A stretch of 64,000 nucleotides of DNA from an uncultured Dehalococcoidia bacterium (GTDB taxonomy: Bacteria; Chloroflexota; Dehalococcoidia; Lucifugimonadales; UBA3495), in the NCBI GenBank assembly GCA_958296225.1, contig OY282456.1, positions 186,001 through 250,000 on the forward strand. Reading direction: 5' to 3'. Shown here in pieces: positions 24,346 through 33,347 of the stretch. The notes beneath the pieces were generated by a model that saw only the letters and a list, made by a program, of their open reading frames with translations, was not told the origin of the DNA and did no database searches. The number at the start of each line of letters is the position of its first letter. The first letter of the stretch is position 1. Position numbers and translations under genes: made by a program.

Positions 24346-26703
24346 CTAACCTGCCCGCAGTATCTGCGTCGCCTCTGCCGCCGCCGCTATCCGCTCCCAT
24401 CCGTACAGCATCGGCGCCATGCGCACCTGGCCCCACATTGCCGCCTGGTCTGCATAGTGCCCGCTGCCGGGATGCCCCGACGCGCCCAGCGGCACCGCCC
24501 ACAGCGACCGTTCCCAGTCCCCCGTGTCGTAGGCATAACGGAACACCGACAGGCTGCCCACCGTCGCCAAATCTCCCGGCGAGTACGCGCCTGCCCAGGG
24601 GGTGTCGCCGTCGCCGCCGGTGGGTATGTCCGGCGGGTCCAGCAACCCGCTCAACTCCGGTATCGCCAATGACAGCGGATGCCGGGGCCGCGCCCGGTGT
24701 ACGCGGTCCCAACGCCACCCGTCAATATCCTCGCCCAGCCGTGCCGTCAGCGTTCGCACCGCTTCATCCAGCGCGGCGCTCAAAACTGCCGGCCAGTCTG
24801 CGCCGTCGGGCAGTAGCCCGGTATCGCCGGCGGCCATGGCGTCGGCCATCAGGTTGCGGAACCGGTTGACGAATACGCTCCTTCCCCGGTCAGCGGGTTG
24901 CCAGGCCAGGGCAGCCAGCCGCTCGCCGATGTTGTGTTTCAGCAGCCGCCAGAGCAAGGCGTCCCGCATCGCGCTGTATATGGCAGGCTCCACCGCCGCC
25001 GGGTCCATGCTGCCCGACCATCCTTGCAGCCGCCGCAGCGCCGCCGTCACCGCAGGATTACCCGAAACGGGAACGCCGGCCACCGCCGCGACATACGCTT
25101 GCGCCGGAATCGACACCCGCTCCGCGTGAATCCGCCCCATGTCGGCAGCCGCGGGGTTGGCCATCGTCCGCACGCGCTCAGCCACCCGCATCGCCCGGTA
25201 GCCGGGGGCAAAGTCCATTGATATGTAATACGGATAATCGGCGCCCACGGGGCGGTTGTTGGCGGTCACAATATATCCCTGTGGCGGGTTGATATTGCGG
25301 GGCAGTTCGGCAAAAGGAATGCTGCCTTGCCACTCGTGCTGCCCGTTCCAACCCGGCGCCGGCAAGGGCGCCGGCGCGTCGCCGGGACGCCGGGGAATCT
25401 CCCCGCGACATTGATACCCGATGTTGCCGTCAATGTCCGCCATCACGAAGTTGTTCACCGGGTCCACCCAGCCGTTCATTGCGTCCGCCAGTTCCGGGAC
25501 GCTGCGGGCCGCCAGCATTGCCGGCAGAATGTCCGTCCACGAGTCCCCACCGTCGCCGGCCGAGTAGCGCAGCGCCAGCCCATACCCCGCCAACGGGTCG
25601 CCCGCAATAACCGGCCCGTGATGGGTAGCCCAGGTTCGCAGGTGAACATCCGCGCCATCCCGCACCTTGATAACCTCATCGCGCACGTCGGCGTTGTACC
25701 AGTCTCCCTGCCGCTGGTAGAGAGAGGCGTCGGCGTCGTTGAACCGCTCAATGTACAAGTCCTGGTAATCGGCGCCGGTGTGGGTGACGCACCAGGCCAC
25801 CCACCGGTTGTGCCCAAAGTGGGGGAAGCCGGGCATACCGGCAAAGGACGTGCCAATCACGTCAAAGGCGTCGCAAGCCACGTGGTTCTGGTAATAGACG
25901 CTGGGCGTATCCAACCCACGATGGCTGTCTCCGGCCAGGATGGGCTTGCCGGTGGCGGTGCGCTCCCCGGAGATGACCCAGGAGTTGGAACCGCTGTCGG
26001 TTTCGCCAATGAGGTTGAGCGCGGCGGCGTGGTCCAACATCTGCTGCAGGCCAATGTCCACCGGCCCATCGTAATCGGCGCCCGTGGGTATGATGACCGG
26101 CTGCCCCGGCGGGTAAGAGGGAAACAGCGCGGCGGCTCGTTCCGGCCCCAGCTCCAAAGCCAGCCGTGCGCGCCAGGCTTTGGTCTCGAACACCCCCATA
26201 AAGATGTGGCGCACTTTGTAGATGGCCAGGCTGTGCCACGGCTCCCACGGTTCCGGCGTGATGCCCGTGATGCCGTACTCCACCGGCAGCGGAGCGTCGC
26301 TGTCGATAAAGGCATTGACCCCGGCAGCGTAAGCATCCAGCATCTCTTTTCCCCGCGGCCCGGCGGCGGCGTAGTCGGCGCGGGCGGCGTCTGCCAGCCG
26401 GTGCCGGCGCATCTGCATATCCTGTCCGACGGCAGACTGGCCGGCCGCCTCCGCCCACCGGCCCACCGCGCGGCGGCGGTCGTACTCCATCGCCCAGAGC
26501 CGGTCCTGCGCCGTTACGAACCCTTGAGCAAACCAGGCGTCGCGCTCATTGGCGGCGCGAATGTGGGGGATGCCCCAATTGTCCCGCCGGACTTGCGCCT
26601 CGGCGCGCAGTCCCGGCAGCGTTACCACGCCGTCAAGCGGCGGAATGGCATCCCGTAAATCGGCGGCGGTCAGGGCCGTAGAGCCGGCGGCGTGGGCAGT
26701 CAT
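24346..26703 (-). CDS. Penicillin acylase family protein
   Basis: A 785-residue Ntn-hydrolase precursor of normal family length. The alpha chain begins with VTLPGLRAEAQVRRDNWGIPHI and GFVTAQDRLWAME. The linker leads to the autoprocessing Ser in ETDSGSNSWVISGERTATG near residue 240, which becomes the N-terminal nucleophile of the beta chain. HNRWVAWCVTHTGADYQDLY and the Asn in VDPVNNFVMADIDGNIGYQ are typical beta-chain features. No signal peptide is visible, so a cytoplasmic location is possible. Substrates in this family include beta-lactam side chains, acyl-homoserine lactones and other amides. Confidence 0.92.
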   Translation of the reverse strand: MTAHAAGSTALTAADLRDAIPPLDGVVTLPGLRAEAQVRRDNWGIPHIRAANERDAWFAQGFVTAQDRLWAMEYDRRRAVGRWAEAAGQSAVGQDMQMRRHRLADAARADYAAAGPRGKEMLDAYAAGVNAFIDSDAPLPVEYGITGITPEPWEPWHSLAIYKVRHIFMGVFETKAWRARLALELGPERAAALFPSYPPGQPVIIPTGADYDGPVDIGLQQMLDHAAALNLIGETDSGSNSWVISGERTATGKPILAGDSHRGLDTPSVYYQNHVACDAFDVIGTSFAGMPGFPHFGHNRWVAWCVTHTGADYQDLYIERFNDADASLYQRQGDWYNADVRDEVIKVRDGADVHLRTWATHHGPVIAGDPLAGYGLALRYSAGDGGDSWTDILPAMLAARSVPELADAMNGWVDPVNNFVMADIDGNIGYQCRGEIPRRPGDAPAPLPAPGWNGQHEWQGSIPFAELPRNINPPQGYIVTANNRPVGADYPYYISMDFAPGYRAMRVAERVRTMANPAAADMGRIHAERVSIPAQAYVAAVAGVPVSGNPAVTAALRRLQGWSGSMDPAAVEPAIYSAMRDALLWRLLKHNIGERLAALAWQPADRGRSVFVNRFRNLMADAMAAGDTGLLPDGADWPAVLSAALDEAVRTLTARLGEDIDGWRWDRVHRARPRHPLSLAIPELSGLLDPPDIPTGGDGDTPWAGAYSPGDLATVGSLSVFRYAYDTGDWERSLWAVPLGASGHPGSGHYADQAAMWGQVRMAPMLYGWERIAAAAEATQILRAG

Positions 26704-26823
26704 GGCAAATACCTCGCGGGTTGGTTACGGCCATAGTACCGCATTTGCTGGCGTCGCCGGGCCAAATCCGGTATTCTGTGCCGCATCCGAATTGCAGCAG
26801 AATTTGCCGGGAGGGATTGCAAA

Positions 26824-27411
26824 ATGACTACCATTGCTACCACCGATGACCAGTGCACCATTGCTCAGGAACCGAGCCGTTTCAACGATGAGTTTGGCGA
26901 AATGAGCCCCCGCGCCAGGATTAAGGTCAAGGGCGAGATGTCCGACTTCGTGCAGAAATTCATCGCCGCCTCGCCCTTCGTCGTAATGGCCTCTGCCGAC
27001 CCGGATGGCAATTGCGATGCCTCACCCAAAGGGGGCAAGCCCGGATTCGTCAAAGTTATCGACAACCGGCGCCTGTTGCTCCCCGACGTGGCCGGCAACC
27101 GTCTGTTCCAGTCCTACCAGAATATGGACGCCAACCCCCATGTTGGTCTGTTGTTTATGATTCCCGGCGTCAACGATACCGTGCGCGTCAATGGCACCGT
27201 AGCTATCGTTGACCGAGCGGAACTGGAACGGCAGAAGGTGGAACTGTCCTTGTACTGGACGGATGACAACTCCCGGCACTTGCAGGGCATTATCATCAAC
27301 GTTGAGGAATCCTACGGCCATTGCCCACGCGCCTACAACTTCGCCAGGCTATGGGACACCGAGCAGATTGCTGAAAACCGGACCAACCGGCCGATTCCGC
27401 TGCGCCCGTAG
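26824..27411 (+). CDS. Pyridoxamine 5'-phosphate oxidase-like (PPOX class) flavoprotein
   Basis: A 195-residue split-barrel flavoprotein of the MSMEG_1061-like group. FIAASPFVVMASADPDGNCD, followed by ASPKGGKPGFVKV, is the FMN/F420-binding core, and NPHVGLLFMIPGVNDTVRVN the dimer strand. The C-terminal NVEESYGHCPRAYNFARLW holds a conserved Cys-Pro. Substrate unknown. A 16-bp stem hairpin follows the stop and probably ends transcription for both this gene and the convergent protease gene. Confidence 0.85.
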   Translation: MTTIATTDDQCTIAQEPSRFNDEFGEMSPRARIKVKGEMSDFVQKFIAASPFVVMASADPDGNCDASPKGGKPGFVKVIDNRRLLLPDVAGNRLFQSYQNMDANPHVGLLFMIPGVNDTVRVNGTVAIVDRAELERQKVELSLYWTDDNSRHLQGIIINVEESYGHCPRAYNFARLWDTEQIAENRTNRPIPLRP

Positions 27412-27413
27412 TG

Positions 27414-27451
27414 GGTTGGAGGGGGCGAACCATCATTCGCCCCCTCCAACC
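27414..27451. terminator. Long hairpin between convergent genes
   Basis: GGTTGGAGGGGGCGAA (27414-27429) pairs perfectly with TTCGCCCCCTCCAACC (27436-27451), with a 6-base loop. There is no T-run. It is probably a bidirectional transcription stop; a related palindrome lies at 29713. Confidence 0.6.
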
Positions 27452-27465
27452 TGGCGTGACGGGTT

Positions 27466-28164
27466 TCAACTCAATCCCGTGGCCAAAGTGAACAGGAACA
27501 GCACCGGCCCGATTAGTATTCGCCCCAGAAAATTGATGCCAACGGTGTAGCTCAAAATCAGGTTGATGCCCACTAACGCGATGAGAGGTATCCAGCCGTA
27601 GCGCTCGAATTGCAGGTAGGAATGGTAGAGCGCGTTGGGCAGCAGGCCGCCGATTACCTTGCTGCCGTCCAGCGGCGGCAGGGGAATCAGGTTGAATATC
27701 CCCAGAATAAAATTAAAAAAGATGGTCAGGAACAGGGCAAAGCCCAGAATCTCCGTCAGTGTGTCCAGGCGATTGACGTCGGTCTGAAGGGGCAGCAAGT
27801 CAAAGCGGAACACCAGGCACAGCAGAAACGCTAGCACGAAGTTGGACAACGGGCCGGCCAGGGCAACCCACGACATCCCCAGCCGGCCGTGCCGCAAGTT
27901 GTAGGGGTCAACCTGTACCGGCTTGGCCCAGCCGAACCCGACCACCAGCAGCAGGACAAAACCCAGCGGGTCAATGTGCTTGATGGGGTTGAAGGTGAGG
28001 CGGCCCATCCTGCGGGCGGTTTCGTCGCCTTCCCCGTGGGCGGTGAGGGCGTGGCTGAATTCATGGACGGTGAAGCCGATTACCAGGCCCACCAACCCAA
28101 TGCCGATGACCATAAAAAATGCTGCCGGGTTTTCCCGCAGCAGGTCGAGGCTTTGCAGAATCAC
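27466..28164 (-). CDS. Site-2 protease family (M50-type) membrane metallopeptidase
   Basis: A 232-residue membrane protease. The zinc motif HEFSHALTAH (HExxH near residue 34) lies in the second hydrophobic segment. The third zinc ligand Asp is in LIPLPPLDGSKV near residue 167. About five to six hydrophobic segments are present. Family members cut substrates within the membrane. There is no PDZ or CBS domain. The start overlaps the end of the upstream gene as ATGA, forming a three-gene chain with the genes at 28161 and 28886. Confidence 0.88.
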   Translation of the reverse strand: MILQSLDLLRENPAAFFMVIGIGLVGLVIGFTVHEFSHALTAHGEGDETARRMGRLTFNPIKHIDPLGFVLLLVVGFGWAKPVQVDPYNLRHGRLGMSWVALAGPLSNFVLAFLLCLVFRFDLLPLQTDVNRLDTLTEILGFALFLTIFFNFILGIFNLIPLPPLDGSKVIGGLLPNALYHSYLQFERYGWIPLIALVGINLILSYTVGINFLGRILIGPVLFLFTLATGLS

Positions 28165-28889
28165 GTTGCCGGATTATCCAAGTCGGGGTGAATCGGCATC
28201 CGCCGGCGCGACGCCATTGGCGGCCGCGGCAGCGCCGTCAACTCGGCTTTCAGCGCGGCCAGTCCGGCGGCCCCCAGGTCATTGGCCTCGGCCACAATAG
28301 CCGCTGCTCCGGCCTGGCGCAGCGCCAGCAGCTCGTTTCGTGTCGGCGGCGCCGCCACCCTCACGAACAAATACTTGCCGGTGCGACGGGCGGCGTCGGT
28401 GGCTTGCCCCAGGTCGGTCAGCGTCCAGCGTCCGCGCATCCCCGACTTGTCCAGCACCAGAAAATCGATGGGGACGCCCGCCAGTACCCGCCAGGCGTTC
28501 CCATCCACGTCGTCGGGGATGCGGACGCCGTGGGACATACCGGGCGCGGCCAGGTCGATGGCATCCACCATCGCGCCGGCCAGCGGCGACACGGTGAAAT
28601 CGGCCCCGGCCTCCCGCCAGCCGCTGATAACATCGGGCTGCAAAGGCACGCCGCCGGCGCCCCAGATGCGCCCGCCCAAATCGGGCAGCGCGTCGGGCGT
28701 TAAACCCGGCGCAAAGATAACCACTGCATCGGCAGCCTCCCCGGCGGCGGCGAGGGCGGCGTCAACGTCGCCGGAGCAGCGGGCAATCAGCGCCATTGCC
28801 GGCAGGCGGGCGGACCGGGCCGCGCCGAACCCCAGCGACGGGCCGCCGCCCTGTTCAATGCGTTCCAGCAGGTTGCGGAGTCGGGTCAT
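28161..28889 (-). CDS. Hypothetical TIM-barrel-like protein
   Basis: A 242-residue protein with alternating strands and helices (DAVVIFAPG; GRIWGAGGVPLQ; DFLVLDKSG; YLFVRVAAP; AAAIVAEANDLG), which suggests a TIM barrel. I do not recognise a specific family. It overlaps both neighbours by 4 bases (Uma2 upstream, protease downstream), so it belongs to the same operon. Confidence 0.65.
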   Translation of the reverse strand: MTRLRNLLERIEQGGGPSLGFGAARSARLPAMALIARCSGDVDAALAAAGEAADAVVIFAPGLTPDALPDLGGRIWGAGGVPLQPDVISGWREAGADFTVSPLAGAMVDAIDLAAPGMSHGVRIPDDVDGNAWRVLAGVPIDFLVLDKSGMRGRWTLTDLGQATDAARRTGKYLFVRVAAPPTRNELLALRQAGAAAIVAEANDLGAAGLAALKAELTALPRPPMASRRRMPIHPDLDNPAT

Positions 28890-29662
28890 GGCGATGCCTG
28901 CCTTCCGGGGTTGGGCGGGGCGATGCCGTGCTGCCGCAGCAAGGCTTCCAGCTCCTGCCGCGCCGCCCGTTCCTGGTCAAGGGCTTGCTCGGCGGCCAGA
29001 CGTTCCTGCTCGGCCGCCCGGCGTTCCTGCTCTATTTCCCGACGGCTGCCCAGGAACCGCCCGGTGGCCGGGTCCAGGAAGCGGAACCATTCCAGGCCGG
29101 CGTACAGGTCCAGGTTCAGTACCGCGCTGTGGCCGACGTGCCACCCACTGGCGGGGTCAACGGTAATTGGAATGGGCTGGTAGTGTCTATCCACTAACCG
29201 GCTGCCTTGCAGTATGGACGGCAAGAACTTTCCCTCCGGGTCATACTGCCAATACTCCGGCACGCCCCAGCGCTCGTACAAGTCCCGCTTGAACCGCTGG
29301 TCGTTGCGGTAGGTATGTTCGGACGCTACTTCCATGGCGAAGGTGGGGAGTTCGCGCTCCAGCCACAGAAAATAGGAGCGGCGCTGCATATTGCCCACGT
29401 TGGGAATTACGTACACGTCCGGCGCGACGGATGCGTCGATGTCGCCCGACTCGTAGTAAATGAACATATTGGCCGCTACCAGCGTGGTGGGGTCGTCGAG
29501 CCAGGCTTCCAGCGTCGTTTGCATATAGGCTTGGGGGACGAAATGATACATTGACTTGACCGGCAGCACGTTGGGGGCATACGGGTAATCGATGCCGTCG
29601 TCCGGCTCCGGGGGGTTAGAGCGCGGGGGGAGTTTGGGGTAGGCAAGGGGCGGCGTACTCAT
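28886..29662 (-). CDS. Uma2 family (DUF820) endonuclease-like protein
   Basis: A 258-residue Uma2 protein. The PD-(D/E)XK-like core is ASVAPDVYVIPNVGNMQRR (the PDV strand), FAMEVASEHTYRNDQRFKRD (the E-V-x-S strand) and LYERWGVPEYWQYDP. The C-terminal 50 residues are a Glu/Arg-rich coiled coil (EQERRAAEQERLAAEQ). I chose the ATG at MSTPPLAYP; the upstream open frame overlaps a hairpin and lacks family similarity. Uma2 proteins are numerous in Chloroflexota and cyanobacteria; their role is unknown. Confidence 0.85.
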   Translation of the reverse strand: MSTPPLAYPKLPPRSNPPEPDDGIDYPYAPNVLPVKSMYHFVPQAYMQTTLEAWLDDPTTLVAANMFIYYESGDIDASVAPDVYVIPNVGNMQRRSYFLWLERELPTFAMEVASEHTYRNDQRFKRDLYERWGVPEYWQYDPEGKFLPSILQGSRLVDRHYQPIPITVDPASGWHVGHSAVLNLDLYAGLEWFRFLDPATGRFLGSRREIEQERRAAEQERLAAEQALDQERAARQELEALLRQHGIAPPNPGRQASP

Positions 29663-29712
29663 AATGCTGCTCCGGATGGGAAGGCGACTTCGCTTGCGTT
29701 CCAGCGTTGGCG

Positions 29713-29738
29713 CCGGGGCGAATGATGATTCGCCCCGG
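29713..29738. terminator. Palindromic hairpin downstream of the MBL-fold gene
   Basis: CCGGGGCGAAT (29713-29723) pairs with ATTCGCCCCGG (29728-29738) with a 4-base loop. The core GGGGCGAA...TTCGCCCC is shared with the hairpin at 27414. It lies just past the stop of the minus-strand MBL gene, so it may end that transcript. Confidence 0.5.
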
Positions 29739-29750
29739 CCCGTTCCGGCG

Positions 29751-30623
29751 TTACAGCGGCTGCCAGACCCGCTTGCCGTCAATGCGGGCGACTTTGCCGA
29801 TTTGCTTGCCCGGCGGGAAGTGGCCGGCGCAGATGGTCCAGCCGCCTTCCTCGGCGGCGTCCAGCAGCCGGGAGCGGGAGGCCGCCGACGCTTCCTTGTC
29901 AGTGTCAACGCCGGCGCACCAGGCCGGTTCGGACACCTGGGCGATAGTGTGCAGCACGTCGCCCATCACCACGCCGCGCTGTCCGTTGGAGTTGATGAGC
30001 ACCACCTGGTGGCCGGGAGTGTGGCCGGGAGCCGGGGCAATGGAAATCTCGTCGTTGATGACGTGCTCCGGCTCTTCCAGAATCTGCTGCAGGCGCAGCC
30101 GGCGCAGGGGCATTACCTGGCGGTCAATGTACGGATAATTGCGGCGTCCCTCCTCTGAGGTGAACCAGTCGTAGTCGGGCCGGGACATAATGTAGCGGGC
30201 GCGGCGGAAGTTGGGCGCCGGCATCCCGCCAGAGTAGCGCAGGTTCCAGCCCACATGGTCGCCGTGCAGGTGGGTGTGAATCACATAGTTCACCGAGTCG
30301 CTGGGGCCGACGTTGGTGTTGTTGACTCCCACGTTGGACTCCAGATGCGGGCGCAGCTCTTCGTACAGATTGCCGGTGCGGTTGCCCCGGTCCGGATGCG
30401 GGCCGGGCCCCATCCCCGTGTCCACCAGAATCACGTCGTCCTGACTCTTCACCAGAAAGACGCCGTAGTACAGCTGCAGCTGGCCGTCTTCCAGGGTGTC
30501 CTGATAGGCCGCCCAGGCGTCGGCGGGGACATCGGGAAACATCGCCGAGGGTTCCCGCGGCGGTGGAACCATGTCGATGACGGCGGTAACTTCAACGTTG
30601 CCGATGGTTGCTTGTTCTGCCAT
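29751..30623 (-). CDS. MBL-fold metallo-hydrolase
   Basis: A 290-residue metallo-beta-lactamase-fold protein. The zinc motif is THLHGDHVGWN near residue 117 (HxHxDH). VILVDTGMGPG near residue 65 and APGHTPGHQVVL near residue 190 supply the other conserved turns, with VVMGDVLHT holding the bridging Asp. Members of this branch act as lactonases, arylsulfatases or related hydrolases. The substrate is not clear. It lies 42 bases downstream of apt in the same direction. Confidence 0.88.
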   Translation of the reverse strand: MAEQATIGNVEVTAVIDMVPPPREPSAMFPDVPADAWAAYQDTLEDGQLQLYYGVFLVKSQDDVILVDTGMGPGPHPDRGNRTGNLYEELRPHLESNVGVNNTNVGPSDSVNYVIHTHLHGDHVGWNLRYSGGMPAPNFRRARYIMSRPDYDWFTSEEGRRNYPYIDRQVMPLRRLRLQQILEEPEHVINDEISIAPAPGHTPGHQVVLINSNGQRGVVMGDVLHTIAQVSEPAWCAGVDTDKEASAASRSRLLDAAEEGGWTICAGHFPPGKQIGKVARIDGKRVWQPL

Positions 30624-30665
30624 TCCAGAATTCCTCCTGAGTGCGCTGCATTTGTGGTGAGTGGC

Positions 30666-31196
30666 CTATTCATCCACTTCAAAAGTAACCAGCGAGAAAA
30701 GGTCATAGCCGGCCAGCAGCTGCCGCCCGCCCAGCCCGATGAGCTCGATGACGACGCCGATGCCGGCGGTCTGCCCGCCGGCCCTTTCAATGAGGCTGGC
30801 CGCCGCCTTGATGCTGCCGCCGGTGGCCAGCAGGTCGTCGATAATCAGCGCCCGGGCGCCGGGGGCAATGTCGCCGGTATGGATTTCCAGGGCGCTCTGC
30901 CCATACTCCAGAGAGTACGTGAACTCCATAGTTTCACCGGGAAGTTTGCCCGCCTTGCGAACCAGCACCAGGGGCAGCCCCATACGGACGGCCATAGGAG
31001 CGGCAAAGAGAAAGCCCCGTGAGTCAATGGCCGCGATACAATCCGGCGGGTTTTTGCCGGCCTGCTCCACCATGCGGTCAATGGTTTCGCCAAACGCGGC
31101 CGGCGACAGCAGCAGCGAAGTAATGTCCTTGAACTGCACCCCGTGTATGGGAAAGTCGGGAACGTTGCGGATATGTTCGGCAAGGTCAATAGCCAT
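30666..31196 (-). CDS. apt: Adenine phosphoribosyltransferase
   Basis: A 176-residue type I phosphoribosyltransferase. The N-terminal NVPDFPIHGVQFKDITSLL is typical of Apt, CIAAIDSRGFLFAAPMA is the PPi loop region and ALIIDDLLATGGSIKAA the PRPP-binding motif near residue 122. It salvages adenine to AMP. I chose the ATG at MAIDLAEHI; the longer reading has no family support. The first 27 codons and the upstream region are duplicated at 32309 next to the second Uma2 copy. Confidence 0.95.
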   Translation of the reverse strand: MAIDLAEHIRNVPDFPIHGVQFKDITSLLLSPAAFGETIDRMVEQAGKNPPDCIAAIDSRGFLFAAPMAVRMGLPLVLVRKAGKLPGETMEFTYSLEYGQSALEIHTGDIAPGARALIIDDLLATGGSIKAAASLIERAGGQTAGIGVVIELIGLGGRQLLAGYDLFSLVTFEVDE

Positions 31197-32234
31197 AGTA
31201 GCGCTGCCGCCGGGAGATTGGGATTGCCGGATTGTACAAGGGTTGAGCGGCGGCAATTAGTCTAGTATCCGCCGCTGGTACAGTCAACCGCAGAATCGCC
31301 CCCGGCCGGCCGGCAACCGGGTGCGGCGCTCACTCCGCGGCCCGGTTCTCCGGCTGGCGAATGCTCAAGACCCGGCGGGCCGGCCCCGGCCGGGCTGCCG
31401 CCCGGCCAATGCGCTATTGCGCGCCGGCGGGTTAACTTTCCCCTTGCCGGCGGCGCAACTCCGCTTCCAGCTGGCGTATGCGCTCCTCGGCTGCATTGTG
31501 CTGGGCGATGGCAGCGTCCCGCTGGGCAACAGCGTCGTCGCGCTGGGCAACGGCGTCGTCCAGCCGGTCAACAGCGTCGTCGCGCTGGGCCTTGGCCTCC
31601 GTCAAGTCGGGCAGATATTCGCGCGTTTTCGGGTCCCAGAAACGCAGCCGGCTGGAATACCAGTGCAGTTCCAGGTCCAACGCCGCGCTGTATCCCCGCA
31701 TGATGCCGTCAGCCCCGGTGTCAACCGGGATGGGCTCGTATTCCCCGTTAACCAGCCGGTCGCCAGCCAGGCCCACGTCATGATAGCGTCCGCCCGTGTG
31801 GTCAAAGCGCCAGTATTCCCGCACTCCATAGCCGGCGTAGATGCCCCGCTTGACGTTGTAATCCCGCCGGCCTGTGCTCCGCGAGGCTACCTCCAGCACG
31901 AAATCCGGCGGCTTGCCGATTTCGCTGATGGTATAGCCGTTGACCGCCAAAAGCTCCGCCCGCGGCACGTCGATGCCTATGGCCACCAGGCAATCGGGCC
32001 GCGGCGCGCTCGGTACCTCGGTGGCATCGTAGCAAAGCCAGCCCTCAGTGCCTACGAAAACGTCGGGCCAGGGAATAAAATGGTCCTCCAGGATTAGATA
32101 GGCTCGGCTGACGTAGGGGGACTGTTCCTGCATATCGGGCTTCTGGGGCGGGTCGGGGAGCCGGGTAAGGCGTGGGCGTGGGCTGATGGAGAGTGGCTGA
32201 GCTGTGGGTTTGGTGGTCATAGCGGGCCTCGCTG
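31117..32234. repeat. Direct repeat, copy 1 (apt 5' end plus Uma2 gene)
   Basis: This block reads from inside apt (GAAGTAATGTCCTTGAAC at 31117) through the apt upstream region and the whole Uma2 gene to AGCGGGCCTCGCTG. It is repeated at 32309-33361. The copies diverge abruptly at both ends, so they arose by tandem segmental duplication. Confidence 0.88.
31432..32220 (-). CDS. Uma2 family (DUF820) endonuclease-like protein, copy 1
   Basis: A 262-residue Uma2 protein. The core motifs are RPDCLVAIGIDVPRAELL, GKPPDFVLEVASRSTGRRDY with the E-V-x-S strand, and GIYAGYGVREYWRFD. A C-terminal coiled coil holds repeated DDAVxQR units (KAQRDDAVDRLDDAVAQRD); this copy has two more heptad-like units than its twin at 32601. 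Function unknown. Confidence 0.87.
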   Translation of the reverse strand: MTTKPTAQPLSISPRPRLTRLPDPPQKPDMQEQSPYVSRAYLILEDHFIPWPDVFVGTEGWLCYDATEVPSAPRPDCLVAIGIDVPRAELLAVNGYTISEIGKPPDFVLEVASRSTGRRDYNVKRGIYAGYGVREYWRFDHTGGRYHDVGLAGDRLVNGEYEPIPVDTGADGIMRGYSAALDLELHWYSSRLRFWDPKTREYLPDLTEAKAQRDDAVDRLDDAVAQRDDAVAQRDAAIAQHNAAEERIRQLEAELRRRQGES

Positions 32235-32308
32235 TGGGGCAGTCCGGCAGGCAGTGGCACCGTCCGGGGAATTATAATACCGTAGCCGGCTATCGTTCCA
32301 TTACAAGT

Positions 32309-32387
32309 GAAGTAATGTCCTTGAACTGCACCCGTGTATGGGAAAGTCGGGAACGTTGCGGATATGTTCGGCAAGGTCAATAGCCAT
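32309..32387 (-). pseudogene. Truncated apt 5' fragment
   Basis: The first 26 or so codons of apt (MAIDLAEHIRNVPDFPIHG...) were carried along by the duplication. One base is missing in the CACCCC run relative to intact apt (CACCCG here), and the frame continues into unrelated sequence. It is not functional. Confidence 0.85.
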
Positions 32388-32600
32388 AGTAGCGCTGCCG
32401 CCGAGAGATTAGGACTGCCGGATTGTGCGAGGGTTGAGCGGCGGCAATTAGTCTAGTATCCGCCGCTGGTACAGTCAACCGCAGAATCGCCCCCGGCCAG
32501 CTGGCAACCGGTGGCGGAGCTCACTCCGCGGCCCGATTCTCCGGCTGGCGAATGCTCAAGACCCGGCGGGCCGGCCCGGCCGGGCCGGCCCGCCGGCGGC

Positions 32601-33347
32601 TTAACTTTCCCCTTGCCGGCGGCGCAACTCCGCTTCCAGCTGGCGTATGCGCTCCTCGGCTGCATTGTGCTGGGCGATGGCAGCGTCGCGCTGGGCAACA
32701 GCGTCGTCCCGCTGGGCCTTGGCCTCCGTCAAGTCGGGCAGATATTCGCGCGTTTTCGGGTCCCAGAAACGCAGCCGGCTGGAATACCAGTGCAGTTCCA
32801 GGTCCAATGCCGCGCTGTATCCCCGCATGATGCCGTCCGCCCCGGTGTCAACTGGAATCGGCTCATATTCCCCGTTAACCAGCCGGTCGCCGGCCAAGCC
32901 CACGTCATGATAGCGTCCGCCCGTGTGGTCAAAGCGCCAGTACTCCCGCACTCCATACCCTGCGTAGATGCCCCGTTTGACGGTGTAATCCCGCCGGCCC
33001 GTGCTCCGCGAGGCCACCTCCAGTACGAAATCCGGCGGCTTGCCGATTTCGCTGATGGTATAGCCGTTGGCCGCCAAAAGCTCCGCCCGCGGCACGTCGA
33101 TGCCTATGGCCACCAGGCAATCGGGCCGCGGCGCGCTCGGTACCTCGGTGGCATCGTAGCAAAGCCAGCCCTCAGTGCCTACGAAAACGTCGGGCCAGGG
33201 AATAAAATGGTCCTCCAGGATTAGATAGGCTCGGCTGACGTAGGGGGACTGTTCCTGCATATCGGGCTTCTGGGGCGGGTCGGGGAGCCGGGTAAGGCGT
33301 GGGCGTGGGCTGATGGGGAGTGGCTGAGCTGTGGGTTTGGTGGTCAT
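32601..33347 (-). CDS. Uma2 family (DUF820) endonuclease-like protein, copy 2
   Basis: A 248-residue near-identical paralog of the protein at 31432. Only a few residues differ (for example LLAANGY against LLAVNGY), and 14 residues of the C-terminal coiled coil are absent. The promoter-proximal sequences differ upstream of AGCGGGCCTCGCTG, so the two copies may be expressed differently. Confidence 0.87.
   Translation of the reverse strand: MTTKPTAQPLPISPRPRLTRLPDPPQKPDMQEQSPYVSRAYLILEDHFIPWPDVFVGTEGWLCYDATEVPSAPRPDCLVAIGIDVPRAELLAANGYTISEIGKPPDFVLEVASRSTGRRDYTVKRGIYAGYGVREYWRFDHTGGRYHDVGLAGDRLVNGEYEPIPVDTGADGIMRGYSAALDLELHWYSSRLRFWDPKTREYLPDLTEAKAQRDDAVAQRDAAIAQHNAAEERIRQLEAELRRRQGES

Noticed and set aside
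25327..26658. Long plus-strand open frame of over 400 codons
   Set aside because: It is the antisense shadow of the penicillin acylase gene, caused by high GC at third positions; its residue pattern (Val/Gly/His/Arg-rich) is typical of such shadows.
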